Positions 44,150-53,607 of a DNA stretch of 64,000 nucleotides are shown here, in pieces; position 1 is the stretch's first letter, and every line of letters starts with the position of its first letter. The translations under genes and the position numbers were made by a program. The notes beneath the pieces were generated by a model, which had not been told where the DNA came from, ran no database searches, and saw only the letters and a list, made by a program, of their open reading frames with translations. Where the stretch lies: contig CP036432.1 in the NCBI GenBank assembly GCA_007753675.1, positions 1,586,394-1,650,393 of the forward strand, given 5' to 3'. The stretch is from Stieleria magnilauensis (GTDB lineage: Bacteria; Planctomycetota; Planctomycetia; Pirellulales; Pirellulaceae).

Positions 44150-46558
44150 ATGTTCTTGTATCCCGCTCTGCTGGCCGGCTTTGCCTTCGTCGCCGTTCCG
44201 TTGTTGGTCCATCTGATCAACATGCTGCGTCACCGCCGACGACGGTGGGCGGCGATGGATTTCTTGCTGGCCAGTTATCGAAAACAAAAAAAGTGGCTGC
44301 GGCTGCGGCAATTGTTGCTGCTGTTGACCCGCCTGGCCGTCGCCGCGGTGTTGGTCATGATGCTGTGCGGATGGACCGGCGGCCGTCAAATCCTGGGCGC
44401 CCTGGGTGGGCAAACGACGCACCACATCATCATCCTGGACGACAGCTATTCGATGGGAGACGTCAGCGGGGGCGGTGAAGCGACCTCGTATGATCGGGCC
44501 CTGCAGGCGTTGCAGCAGCTGACACAACGGTTGGTCAACGACGAGGGCAATCATCAAATCACGGTGATGCGTGCCAGCCGCGCCGCCCTGGCCGTTCAGG
44601 GTGGCAGCGATTCCGGCGACGTCGCCGCGGACCTGTCCAGCCAAACCGTCCTGGGCGACAGCAGTCTGATCGCACGCGTGATGGCGACCGCGGTGTCACC
44701 GATCCGAACCGATCTGGTCCCGGCGCTGGACCTGGCCGGCGAATTGGCCGCCGCAACCTCGGCGGACAACCAGTACGTTTACATCGCCAGCGACTTTCGT
44801 GCCCGCGACTGGGGATCGACCGAGCGGCTGGCCGAAGCGATGCGCAAGTTTTCCAGTGACGATTTAAAGGTCCGCATGATCGACTGTGCCAATCGTCCCG
44901 AGCGAAATTTGGCCGTCACCGATCTCGCGCCCGTCCAAGACGTCTGGGTCGCCGGTGTTCCCGTCGTCGTCCGCGCGACGATCAAGAATTACAGCGGCCG
45001 CGAAGTCAAGAACGTCACGTTGGCCTGCCGCGTCATTCGTTATGGGGACGAGGTTCAATCGGTCGATCCGTCGCGCCGCGTCAGCGGTGTCGTCGATTCG
45101 TTGCCCGGGTTGGTCATCGAGTCGCTGGCCGCCGGTGCCGAAATCACCAAATCGTTTCAAGTCTTCATCGCCGAAACCGGGACCCATGCGATCGAAGTGG
45201 AACTGCCCTCGGATGCGTTGGCCGCCGACAACCAGCGAACCTGCACGCTGCCGCTGAGCGATGTCGAACGCGTATTGGTGATCGATTCGGATGTCGACGA
45301 AGCCGGCGCGTACACTGTCGCTGCCGTGCTCGATCCCGGCAGCCAAGTTCGTATCGGTGCCCAGCCGGACATCAAACCGCCGGCGTTTCTGCGCAGCGCG
45401 ACGATGGAGATGTTGGCACCTTACCGCGCGATCTATTTGATGGATTTGCCGCAGATCAACGAAACCACCGCGACGGCATTACAGCAATACGTCGAAGCGG
45501 GCGGCGGGATCGCCTGGTTCCTCGGAGACGCCGTCGAGGCGAGCGACTACAACCGCATCTTGCTGACTCAAGATCGACGCCTGTTGCCCGCACCGCTGCA
45601 AACGATTGAAGCGTTGCCCGTCGGCGGGTCGACCCAAACGGGCGATGTTCTATTCGGCGACAACGACACCTTCCTGGATCCGCTACGCAGCGCCGGGGAT
45701 GCTTCGCTGTCGATGATCGGCGTCGCCAAGGGCTGGACGCTTGCCGATGACGCAGACGCGACGGGAGAGCCCCGGCGGTATCGCAAGGTGTTGGTCCGCC
45801 GCGACGGCGTTCCCCTGGTCACCGAACACACCTCCGGCGCAGGAACCGTCGTCACCGTGCTCAGCAGCCTCGCCCCGGACTGGACCAACTGGCCCGGCGA
45901 CCCGACGTTTGTACCGTTCATGTTGCTGTCCAACGCGCGGCTTTGGAGCGGCGCCAGCGCGTCAACGTCCCACTCAGTCACCGAACCGCTTCGCAAAACC
46001 CTTTCCACCCGATCCTATTTTCCGGAAATGAAATTGGTGACTCCCGCCCAGTCCCCGCCCCGCGTGGTGATGGAAATCATCGGCACCGAAGCGGAAGCGG
46101 ACACCGTCCGTGTGTCGCTCGATCCGGTCGAACGCTTGATCGCCAGTGAATCCAACGTCGACGAACTGCTGCGTCCCGGGTTGTTCGAGTGGGGACTTTT
46201 GAAAGCCGATGGCGGCGGCGAGGTCATCCCGTCGGCCAGCACGATCGTCGGGGGTGAGGGTGACTTGGAACGCGCCGACGCCGCCGAGATTCGTCGCGCC
46301 CTGTTGCCGATCGACGTGCAATTTGTATCCAGCGAAGATTGGCGGCAACAGAATCAGTTCGCCGGCAGTTCCACCCTCGGGCTGATGCTGTTGGCGCTGC
46401 TCGGGTTGCTGTTGGCGGCCGAACAGGCATTGGCCTATTGGGCCAGCTATCACACTCGGGCAGCCGTTTCGACCGGCGGCACGCTGGCAGCGGACGATCC
46501 GCGTGGCGGTTCAAAGCGTCACGAATTTGGTTTGGCGGCGGGAGGGCGATCGGCGTGA
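44150..46558 (+). CDS. BatA-type VWA membrane protein, right system
   Basis: 802 aa from ATG 44150, with a strong ribosome-binding site. BatA N terminus: FLYPALLAGFAFVAVPLLVH, LINMLRHRRRRWAAMDFLLA and the helix LLLLLTRLAVAAVLVMMLC. VWA region with LDDSYSM (Asp97, Ser99, Ser101), the Asp-x-Ser-x-Ser motif preserved, and YVYIASDFRARDW. Then a CARDB-like beta domain (VVRATIKNYSGREVKNVTLA) and a GATase-like segment (YLMDLPQINETTATALQQY, GGGIAWFLGDAV). A last helix (STLGLMLLALLGLLLAAEQAL) is near the C terminus. It corresponds to the left gene at 33995. Its stop overlaps the next start (GTGA). Confidence 0.88.
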   Translation: MFLYPALLAGFAFVAVPLLVHLINMLRHRRRRWAAMDFLLASYRKQKKWLRLRQLLLLLTRLAVAAVLVMMLCGWTGGRQILGALGGQTTHHIIILDDSYSMGDVSGGGEATSYDRALQALQQLTQRLVNDEGNHQITVMRASRAALAVQGGSDSGDVAADLSSQTVLGDSSLIARVMATAVSPIRTDLVPALDLAGELAAATSADNQYVYIASDFRARDWGSTERLAEAMRKFSSDDLKVRMIDCANRPERNLAVTDLAPVQDVWVAGVPVVVRATIKNYSGREVKNVTLACRVIRYGDEVQSVDPSRRVSGVVDSLPGLVIESLAAGAEITKSFQVFIAETGTHAIEVELPSDALAADNQRTCTLPLSDVERVLVIDSDVDEAGAYTVAAVLDPGSQVRIGAQPDIKPPAFLRSATMEMLAPYRAIYLMDLPQINETTATALQQYVEAGGGIAWFLGDAVEASDYNRILLTQDRRLLPAPLQTIEALPVGGSTQTGDVLFGDNDTFLDPLRSAGDASLSMIGVAKGWTLADDADATGEPRRYRKVLVRRDGVPLVTEHTSGAGTVVTVLSSLAPDWTNWPGDPTFVPFMLLSNARLWSGASASTSHSVTEPLRKTLSTRSYFPEMKLVTPAQSPPRVVMEIIGTEAEADTVRVSLDPVERLIASESNVDELLRPGLFEWGLLKADGGGEVIPSASTIVGGEGDLERADAAEIRRALLPIDVQFVSSEDWRQQNQFAGSSTLGLMLLALLGLLLAAEQALAYWASYHTRAAVSTGGTLAADDPRGGSKRHEFGLAAGGRSA

Positions 46559-49362
46559 ACGAAACACTAGAACAGTCCACCGAAAGCAGCGTGGCGCTGG
46601 AGAGCACCGTTTATGAATTCGCCCGCGCCGCTTCGATCGAAGGCTGGTGGTGGTGGGCGTTGTTGTTGATCTCGACCGCGGTGGTGATTTTTGGCTGCGC
46701 GCGGTTTTACCGGCGCGACACCGCGGAACTCTCCCGTTCGGTCAGCATCACTCTGATCTTTTTGCGGCTGGCGATGATCGTCGCCCTGCTGTTTTTCTTC
46801 TTTGACCTGCAACGCCGCACTCAACGAGAGATCTTGCGACCGAGCGAAGTCGTGGTGCTGGTCGACACCAGCCAAAGTATGTCGCTGGCCCAGTCGGACT
46901 CGATCGGCAGTGAGAGTCGCGCCAAACGCGCCGCCGAACTGCTGGCTGACAACGAATTGGTTGAACGTCTCGGCGAGCAACACCGCGTCAGTGTGTACAG
47001 CTTCGGCGACGCCGCCGAACCCCTGTTGTTGCAATCCGGTGGCGGAACCGAAAGGGATGCCGAGCCCGAGCAAGACGACGCGGTCCAGCCGGCAACGTCC
47101 AGCCGCCAACCTTCACCGGTCGCCATCACCGGTCTGATCTTGCTCGGCGTCGCACTCGCGCTGTCGCTCGCCTCGCTGTTGGTCGGCGGCTTGTCGGCCC
47201 CCACGTCGGATTCGCAGTCCGGCGGTGGACGCGAAGGCCTGGGCTGGTTGCTGGGCGTGACCGCGGTGACGATGTGCGTCGGCTTCTTGTTGTGTGGCTG
47301 GGCGTACAGCAGCGCCACGTCGCGATCGTTCGCGTCGCTTGTCGGGTTGGCCGACGATGCGCCCGAAGCAACCGACGGAGAAGAATCCAGCGAGCCAACG
47401 GATCCGGCTCAGCAACCGATCAAGGTGCTCAACTGGGAAGACGCCGTCGCGGCATCGGCATCGCAAAGCCGGATCGGTGATGCGATCACCAACGTGTTGG
47501 CCAGCCACGACCCCACGACGCTGGCCGGCATCGTGGTGATGACCGATGGGCAAAACAACGGGGGCAGCAACGTGGCCTCGGCGATGGCCCTGGCCAAACG
47601 CAGCGAGGTCTCGGTGTACCCGGTCGGACTCGGCAGCAGCAAGCCTCCGACGAACGTCCGCGTGGTCGACCTCGATGCCCCCAAACGCGTTTATCCGAAC
47701 GACAAATTCGCCGTCTCAGCCGTGCTTCAAGGGACCGGCGGCGACGCCTTGGACATCGAAGTCCAGCTGCTCGACGGTTTGGACGCGACCACCGCCGACG
47801 GCGGAGCCTCCAATGCGCTGCCGACCGAAGTGATCGATTCACAATCGGTCAAATTGAACGGCGACGGCTCCCTGGTCGGCATCAAGTTCGAACTCGAGCC
47901 CCAATCGGTCGGGCGACGACGACTGGCGATCCGCATTCTGCCGGTCGAGAAGGATCAAAACCAAAAGGATGACGTCAGCGACGCGCGTTACGAAGTCGTC
48001 GCGCGTAAGCTACGCGTGCTCACGATCGCCGGTGGTCCGACCCGCGAATACCGCTTCGTCCGGAACCTGCTGCACCGAGAAAAATCAATTCGCTTGGACA
48101 CCTGGCTGCAAACCGGTCAACCGGGAATGAGCCAGGACGCCGATCAATTGTTGACCGAGTTTCCCGGCACCCCGGCGGAGCTGTTCGAGTATGACGCGAT
48201 CGCGATGTTTGATCCCGATTGGACTCAAATCCCCGCGGCCTCGATCGAGTTGCTCGATCGCTGGCTGGCATCACAATCGGGAGGCTTGATCATCGTCGGC
48301 GGACCGGTCTATCACCCCCGTTGGCTGCGTCTGCGGACCGATCCGCGCGTCGCCCGCATCGCCAGTTTCTTCCCCGTCACCTTTTCCAGTCGAGGCTTGA
48401 TGATGGGGTCGGGTCGCGAAGGGGGCGAGACGGCTTGGCCGCTGGAATTCACACCCGAAGCGAGGCGCGCCGAGTTCCTGTGGGTGACCGATGAACCGGC
48501 GACCAGCTTCGAAGCCTGGGATTCGTTCGGCGGCGTCTATGATTACGTCGGCGTCAAAGCGGCCAAACCGATCGCCAAGGTTTACGCCTACTTCTCCGAC
48601 CCGACGACGCGGATCTCGGATTCGTTGCCCGTTTACATGGCCAGCCAATTCTATGGCGCCGGCCGCGTGTTCTTTCAAGGCAGCGGCGAGATGTGGCGGA
48701 TGCGCCGCGAAAGCGATGCGTACTTTGACAACTACTACACCAAACTAATCCGCTGGGTCAGCGAAGGACGGTTGTTGCGCGACAGCAACCGCGGCTTGCT
48801 GTTGGTCGATTCGCCCCGGGCAATGGTCGGTGACACCATCACGGTCCGTGCGGTGTTGACCGACGAGCAGTTCGAACCGCTGACCGTGCCGGAGGTCAAG
48901 GCAAAACTGATCACGCCCAAGGGCGTCGAAGATGTTCGGCTGACGCCCGTCGAAGGCGAATCGCGACCGGGAATCTACAGCGGCCGATTTGTCGTTCGCA
49001 CCGACGGCAATCACGAGTTGCGCCTGACACTCGGTGACGCGCTCGGTGAAGAAGTCTTTCGCCAAAACGTGCAGGTGCGGTTGCCGACGGTCGAACTGGA
49101 ACGCCCCCGCCGCAACGACGAAGACCTGGCGGGCTTGGCCGAGACGACCGGCGGAGAATACTGGAAAGTCGAAGCCGACGCCGCTGGCGACTCGCTGATC
49201 GAAAACATCGTCGGCACCATCAGCCCCCAGCCCCAAACCACGATTCTTCCCGGAACCCCCGACGCGATTTTCACCGAACGCAGAAACGCGATGCTGTTGT
49301 GGCTGATCGCCAGTGTGCTGACAATGGAATGGGTCATCCGCAGACTACACAGATTGGCTTAA
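46555..49362 (+). CDS. VWA membrane protein with a membrane hairpin inserted in the VWA domain
   Basis: 935 aa from GTG 46555 (GTGA overlap; GGAGGG 8 nt upstream); the frame upstream to 46339 belongs to the previous gene. Two anchor helices (WWWWALLLISTAVVIFGCAR and SITLIFLRLAMIVALLFFFF) precede VWA with VDTSQSM (Asp104, Ser106, Ser108). Instead of continuing, the domain is interrupted by about 130 residues with two hydrophobic helices (189-212 and 230-252), after which IGDAITNVLASH and GIVVMTDGQNNGG (about 325-337) complete it. The rest holds beta-sandwich and GATase-like parts (LFEYDAIAMFDPDW, SQSGGLIIVGGPVYHP) and a C-terminal helix. The left paralogue (27413) has the same MIDAS motif but no insertion. 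Confidence 0.85.
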   Translation: MNETLEQSTESSVALESTVYEFARAASIEGWWWWALLLISTAVVIFGCARFYRRDTAELSRSVSITLIFLRLAMIVALLFFFFDLQRRTQREILRPSEVVVLVDTSQSMSLAQSDSIGSESRAKRAAELLADNELVERLGEQHRVSVYSFGDAAEPLLLQSGGGTERDAEPEQDDAVQPATSSRQPSPVAITGLILLGVALALSLASLLVGGLSAPTSDSQSGGGREGLGWLLGVTAVTMCVGFLLCGWAYSSATSRSFASLVGLADDAPEATDGEESSEPTDPAQQPIKVLNWEDAVAASASQSRIGDAITNVLASHDPTTLAGIVVMTDGQNNGGSNVASAMALAKRSEVSVYPVGLGSSKPPTNVRVVDLDAPKRVYPNDKFAVSAVLQGTGGDALDIEVQLLDGLDATTADGGASNALPTEVIDSQSVKLNGDGSLVGIKFELEPQSVGRRRLAIRILPVEKDQNQKDDVSDARYEVVARKLRVLTIAGGPTREYRFVRNLLHREKSIRLDTWLQTGQPGMSQDADQLLTEFPGTPAELFEYDAIAMFDPDWTQIPAASIELLDRWLASQSGGLIIVGGPVYHPRWLRLRTDPRVARIASFFPVTFSSRGLMMGSGREGGETAWPLEFTPEARRAEFLWVTDEPATSFEAWDSFGGVYDYVGVKAAKPIAKVYAYFSDPTTRISDSLPVYMASQFYGAGRVFFQGSGEMWRMRRESDAYFDNYYTKLIRWVSEGRLLRDSNRGLLLVDSPRAMVGDTITVRAVLTDEQFEPLTVPEVKAKLITPKGVEDVRLTPVEGESRPGIYSGRFVVRTDGNHELRLTLGDALGEEVFRQNVQVRLPTVELERPRRNDEDLAGLAETTGGEYWKVEADAAGDSLIENIVGTISPQPQTTILPGTPDAIFTERRNAMLLWLIASVLTMEWVIRRLHRLA

Positions 49363-49363
49363 C

Positions 49364-51715
49364 ATGCTTGATCCCGAACTTCAATCGTTGCTTCAATCGC
49401 TTCGTGGGCGGATCCGCCGCTACGTGGTTTGGGACTCGGTGCTGGCCATCATCGCCGTCGTTCTGGTGGCGTTTTGGATTGGGCTGTTGATCGACTACGT
49501 GCCCGTCACACTCGGCGGCGCCGAAATGCCTCGCTCGGCACGGGGGATCCTGCTCGCCGCCGTCGGTTTTGCCGTGTTCGTGATCGTTGTCCGAATGCTG
49601 ATCGATCGATTGAGCCGGCCGCTTCCCGACGACAGCTTGGCGTTGTTGGTCGAACGCCACCATCCGCAACTGGCCGGCCGATTGGTGACCGCCGTCCAGT
49701 TGTCGCGGCCCGGCCGAACGGGCGATTCGCACTCGCCCGACCTGTTGCGTCTGGTGCACCGCGAAGCGTCCGAGTCGGTGGACGAGGTGGATCCGGGGCG
49801 CGTGTTACGGATGCAACCGCTGATTCAGAAAGCCGCCCTGGCCGGCCCGCTGTTGCTGCTGGCGCTGATGTTTGCCGCCTACAGCCCGAGTGCGTTCGCC
49901 CGCGCGGCGGCCCGATTGACGCTGCTGTCCGACGCCCGTTGGCCGCGGCGGGCCAGATTGGAAATGGTCGGAGTCGACTTGCCGACCGTCACCGCGTCCA
50001 ACATCCAAGATTCCGACCCGCAGCGAATTGAATTTGAAAATGGCGTGATGCGATTGCCCACCGGCAGCAGCGGCATCTTACGGATTCGCGCGGCCGCCGA
50101 GGACGCCGAAGTCCCCTCGGCATGTACCGTGTATTACGAAACCGATGACGGCACCCGTGGACAATCCAACATGCGTCGGGTGGGACGTCAGCGCGACGGC
50201 TACCAAGCGTTTGTGCTCGACGGGCCTCCGCTAAGCAACCTCGCGTCGTCATTTTCGTTTTCCATCCAAGGCCTCGATGATCGGTTGGTCGACTATCGGA
50301 TCGAAGCCGCCGAGCCGCCGGCGATTTCGGCAATGAATGTCAAGATTCTTTACCCCGATTACCTTCGTGATTCCGCCACGTCCACCGCAACCGATGAATC
50401 CGAATACGATTTTGAAACTCCCTACCAAGCTGGTTTGCGGATCAGCGAAGGCAGCGGTGTGACGCTGGAAGCAGTTTCGAGTCTGCCGTTGGGTGATGTC
50501 GACGTGGTGCTGGAATCGGATGGGCAAGAAACCCGAGTGACCGACTTGGTGTACGCCGACGACCGCCAGTCCGTGCGGTTGAAGCTGGACACCTTCGACA
50601 ATCCGACCGCGATTCGCATCGTTCCCTCCGACCCCGATGGTATCAGCGCCCAAGCGCCGTTCCGATACTTCTTGGGGGCGATTCTGGATGAACCTCCCAG
50701 CGTCTCGCTGGCGCTCAAGGGCATCCAATCCGCGGTCACACCGATCGCACGACTGCCGCTGGAATGTGTCGCCGAAGATGACTACGGCGTTGTGTCAGTG
50801 ACCGCGTTCGTCGCCCAGAGTGCCTCAGCCAACCCTGGGGATGGCGAAGGCGGCGCGGCCCCGCCGGCACTGGCCGAACCGATCTCGCAACGGCTGGAAT
50901 TGGACCGCGATGGGCAGGCAGGTGCCGTCATCGATCTTCGTGAACTGACCAATTCGGGGCAGATCCCCGCCTTGCAGCCCGGCAGCGCCATCAGCGTCTA
51001 TGCCGAAGCACGCGACGGATACAACTTGGACGGAACCCACCTGACCACCAGCGAAATCTATCGCTTGCAAGTCGTCACGCCCGAGGAACTACTGACGCTG
51101 ATGGAGCGACGGGAACTGGGCCTCCGCACCCGGCTCGAACAAACCGTCACCGAAACCCAGGGACTGCGCGAACAACTCGCTGGGTTCCGATCGGACCGGT
51201 TCGAGCTGTTGATGGAACGCCAGCAGGGGGAGTCGGAACAACAGACACGGCAACGCGAACTGCGAATCATCGGGCTGCGGGTCCAACAGAGTGGCTTGCA
51301 GACCAGCAAAACCGCCGAAGAACTAACCGGAATCGCCGAGTCGCTCGATGACCTGCTGTTGGAAATGGTCAACAATCGAGTTGACTCCAAAGATCGACAG
51401 GAAAGACTTGGCAGTGGCGTCCGTGACCCGCTGCGGAAGATCGTCGATGTCTCCATGGAGCAGCTCAAGCAGCAGATCCGAGCGATCGAAGGTTCCATCG
51501 AACAGCCCGAACAGGCACTCGAGCACACCGAGGCCGCGATCCAAACCGCCGACCAAGTGCTCTTGGAGTTAACGGCCGTTTTGGAGAAGATGCTCGACTT
51601 GGAAAGCTACAATGAACTGTTGGACCTGGTTCGCGGCCTGATCCAGGATCAAGAACAACTCAAAGAAGACACCCAGCAAGAACGTAAAAACCGTGTCAAA
51701 GACCTGTTTAAGTAA
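49364..51715 (+). CDS. Membrane protein with coiled-coil C terminus, right system (DUF4175-like)
   Basis: 783 aa, starting 1 nt after the previous stop. Three N-terminal helices (VLAIIAVVLVAFWIGLLI, GILLAAVGFAVFVIVV and LAGPLLLLALMFAAYS) flank VERHHPQLAGRLVTAVQLSR, the counterpart of the GLGERLLTAA signature in the 1323-aa left protein. Then comes a beta-rich region with EPPSVSLALKG, LPLECVAEDDYGVVSVTAF and a YAEARDGYN segment, and finally about 200 residues of coiled coil (LRTRLEQTVTETQGLREQL, IAESLDDLLLEMVNN). It equals roughly the N-terminal half of the left protein, so the left gene looks like a fusion of this one with a repeat-rich partner, or the right pair like its split version. Confidence 0.75.
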   Translation: MLDPELQSLLQSLRGRIRRYVVWDSVLAIIAVVLVAFWIGLLIDYVPVTLGGAEMPRSARGILLAAVGFAVFVIVVRMLIDRLSRPLPDDSLALLVERHHPQLAGRLVTAVQLSRPGRTGDSHSPDLLRLVHREASESVDEVDPGRVLRMQPLIQKAALAGPLLLLALMFAAYSPSAFARAAARLTLLSDARWPRRARLEMVGVDLPTVTASNIQDSDPQRIEFENGVMRLPTGSSGILRIRAAAEDAEVPSACTVYYETDDGTRGQSNMRRVGRQRDGYQAFVLDGPPLSNLASSFSFSIQGLDDRLVDYRIEAAEPPAISAMNVKILYPDYLRDSATSTATDESEYDFETPYQAGLRISEGSGVTLEAVSSLPLGDVDVVLESDGQETRVTDLVYADDRQSVRLKLDTFDNPTAIRIVPSDPDGISAQAPFRYFLGAILDEPPSVSLALKGIQSAVTPIARLPLECVAEDDYGVVSVTAFVAQSASANPGDGEGGAAPPALAEPISQRLELDRDGQAGAVIDLRELTNSGQIPALQPGSAISVYAEARDGYNLDGTHLTTSEIYRLQVVTPEELLTLMERRELGLRTRLEQTVTETQGLREQLAGFRSDRFELLMERQQGESEQQTRQRELRIIGLRVQQSGLQTSKTAEELTGIAESLDDLLLEMVNNRVDSKDRQERLGSGVRDPLRKIVDVSMEQLKQQIRAIEGSIEQPEQALEHTEAAIQTADQVLLELTAVLEKMLDLESYNELLDLVRGLIQDQEQLKEDTQQERKNRVKDLFK

Positions 51716-51749
51716 CCAGCACTAAACTGCCGCAGACCTGGAAAACGAT

Positions 51750-53582
51750 ATGTGGGACAATGACTTGATGAATGAATCGAATCGCTCGGTCACAAGTCGA
51801 GCCGCCATGCGTCAATCCACTCCCTTCCGCTTCCTCGCGGCGGCTCTCTTCGTCCTCTCGGCCTCCCTCTGCGGGGCCGGCACCGCCACCGCCCAAGATT
51901 CCGCCGCCGACTCGGATCTGGTGCTCCGACAAGCCGGCGTCGCCGATCGCTACCAACGTCTCGAAGAACTGTTGCTGCGTCTGGCCGACGTCGAGGCCGC
52001 TGAAAACCCCGATCGCGCGGCGTTGCTGCGTCAGGCGGCCAAACAGTCCCGCGAAAAGTTCGTGCTGCAGCAACTCAGAAACGCCAGCGAAGCACTCCGA
52101 AACGAAAAATTCTCCGACGCCGTCAGCAATCAAGATTCCGCCAGTACCGGGCTGGCCGAGATCCTGAAACTGTTGACCAGCGAAGACCGGGCCAACCGGA
52201 TTCGCGATGAAAAAGAACGGTTGTCGAAGATGATCAAGGATCTCAAACGCATCGAACGTTCGCAGCGAAGCACCCGTGCACGGACCGAAAATGGGGCGGA
52301 ACTCGATCAACTCGAAAAAGAACAGGAGTCGATCGCCGATCGCGGGCAAGAGTTGAAAGACCAGCTCGCCGAAGAAAACGGCGAAGAAATGAAGGGCGGA
52401 GCCGAGGGAGGGGAATCTAAGGAAGGGGAAGCTAAGGAAGGGGAAGCCAAGGAAGGGGAAGCTAAGGAAGGGGAAGCCAAGGAAGGGGAAGCCAAGGAAG
52501 GGGAAGCCAAGGAAGGGGAAGCCAAGGAAGGGGAAGCCAAGGAAGTAGAAGCCAAGGAAGTAGAAGCCAAGGAAGTAGAAGCCAAGGAAGGAGAAGCCAA
52601 GGAAGGAGAAGCCAAGGAAGGGGAAGCCAAGGAAGGGGAAGCTAAGGAAGGAGAAGCCAAGGAAGGGAAAGAGCAATCTGGATCGGAGCAACAGGGACAA
52701 CAGGGGGAGCAGGGCCAGCAAGGCGAGCAGGGACAACAAAGTCAGCAGCCACAATCGCCGCAGCAACAGGCCGAACAGAAGTTGCAGCAGGCGATCGAAA
52801 AGATGCGGCAAGCGGAGCAGGACTTGGAGCAGTCCAAGCGAGACGAAGCCGTCGAGGACCAGTTGGCGGCCGAAGAGAATCTGCGTCAGGCGATCGACGA
52901 ACTCGAGCAAATCCTGCGTCAACTTCGGGAAGAAGAGATGCAGAGGGAACTTGCCCGGCTGGAAAGTCGTCTGAAGAAGATGGCTGCGATGCAATCAAAA
53001 GTGATCGACGACACGGCGGAACTGGCCGCGACGCCGAAATCGCAACGCAACCGGCAAACGGACCTGAAAGCGGGCGATTTGTCCTTTGACCAGAAGAAAA
53101 TCACGGTCGAAGCGGATCGGGCGATGTTGCTGCTGCGGGAAGAGGGCTCCAGCGTGGCGTTCCCCGAAGTGGTGGCGCAAATCCGAGACGAAAGTGATCG
53201 AATTGCCCAGAGATTAGGCAAAACACAAATTGATGCCGTCACGCAAGGCATTCAACAAGATGTCCTCGCCGCCATCGAAGAAATGATTGGCGCTTTACAG
53301 CAGGCTCAACGGGACCTGGAAAAACAAAAACAACAGGGCCAATCCGCCCCCCAACAGGCCGGACAGCCCGGAGAACAGCCGCTCGTGGGCGCGATTTCCG
53401 AGCTGAAACTGATCCGAACGATGGAAACCAGGATCAAATCGACAACACAACGTTATGCCGGACTCCTACAATCGGATGAGACTTCGGCACAGGACGTGCT
53501 TCCTTTGCTAAAGAACTTGTCCGATCGCCAGGCTAGGCTGTACAAAATAACGCGTGACTTGGTGATGCAGCGCAATAAGTAA
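51750..53582 (+). CDS. Exported coiled-coil protein with EGEAK repeats
   Basis: 610 aa if started at 51750 (weak GGAA upstream); the signal peptide FRFLAAALFVLSASLCGAGTATA fits better with ATG 51807 (591 aa), which lacks a ribosome-binding site. The mature part begins with AQDSAADSDL. Charged coiled coil (KMIKDLKRIERSQRSTRART, LEKEQESIADRGQELKDQL) leads into 16 five-residue repeats, EGEAK with three EVEAK in the middle, then Gln/Gly-rich sequence (SGSEQQGQQGEQGQ) and another coiled coil (KMRQAEQDLEQSKRDEAVED). Not recognised as a named family. Sequence style and place suggest a structural partner of the 783-aa membrane protein, matching the C-terminal half of the left 1323-aa protein. Confidence 0.7.
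   Translation: MWDNDLMNESNRSVTSRAAMRQSTPFRFLAAALFVLSASLCGAGTATAQDSAADSDLVLRQAGVADRYQRLEELLLRLADVEAAENPDRAALLRQAAKQSREKFVLQQLRNASEALRNEKFSDAVSNQDSASTGLAEILKLLTSEDRANRIRDEKERLSKMIKDLKRIERSQRSTRARTENGAELDQLEKEQESIADRGQELKDQLAEENGEEMKGGAEGGESKEGEAKEGEAKEGEAKEGEAKEGEAKEGEAKEGEAKEGEAKEVEAKEVEAKEVEAKEGEAKEGEAKEGEAKEGEAKEGEAKEGKEQSGSEQQGQQGEQGQQGEQGQQSQQPQSPQQQAEQKLQQAIEKMRQAEQDLEQSKRDEAVEDQLAAEENLRQAIDELEQILRQLREEEMQRELARLESRLKKMAAMQSKVIDDTAELAATPKSQRNRQTDLKAGDLSFDQKKITVEADRAMLLLREEGSSVAFPEVVAQIRDESDRIAQRLGKTQIDAVTQGIQQDVLAAIEEMIGALQQAQRDLEKQKQQGQSAPQQAGQPGEQPLVGAISELKLIRTMETRIKSTTQRYAGLLQSDETSAQDVLPLLKNLSDRQARLYKITRDLVMQRNK
52422..52661 (+). repeat. Coding repeat: 16 x 15-bp (EGEAK/EVEAK)
   Basis: Sixteen consecutive 15-bp units of type GAAGGGGAAGCCAAG. 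Units 9-11 read GAAGTAGAAGCCAAG (EVEAK); others differ only by synonymous changes (GGG/GGA, GCC/GCT). The block of three identical variants shows that units spread by local duplication. Confidence 0.95.
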
Positions 53583-53607
53583 GCGACTCCAACACAGGCG
53601 GACCACT

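Noticed and set aside
51708..52994. 428-aa frame with LGFPF repeats opposite the EGEAK gene
   Set aside because: Antisense of a charged repeat in a gene that fits the operon; no ribosome-binding site or neighbour support.
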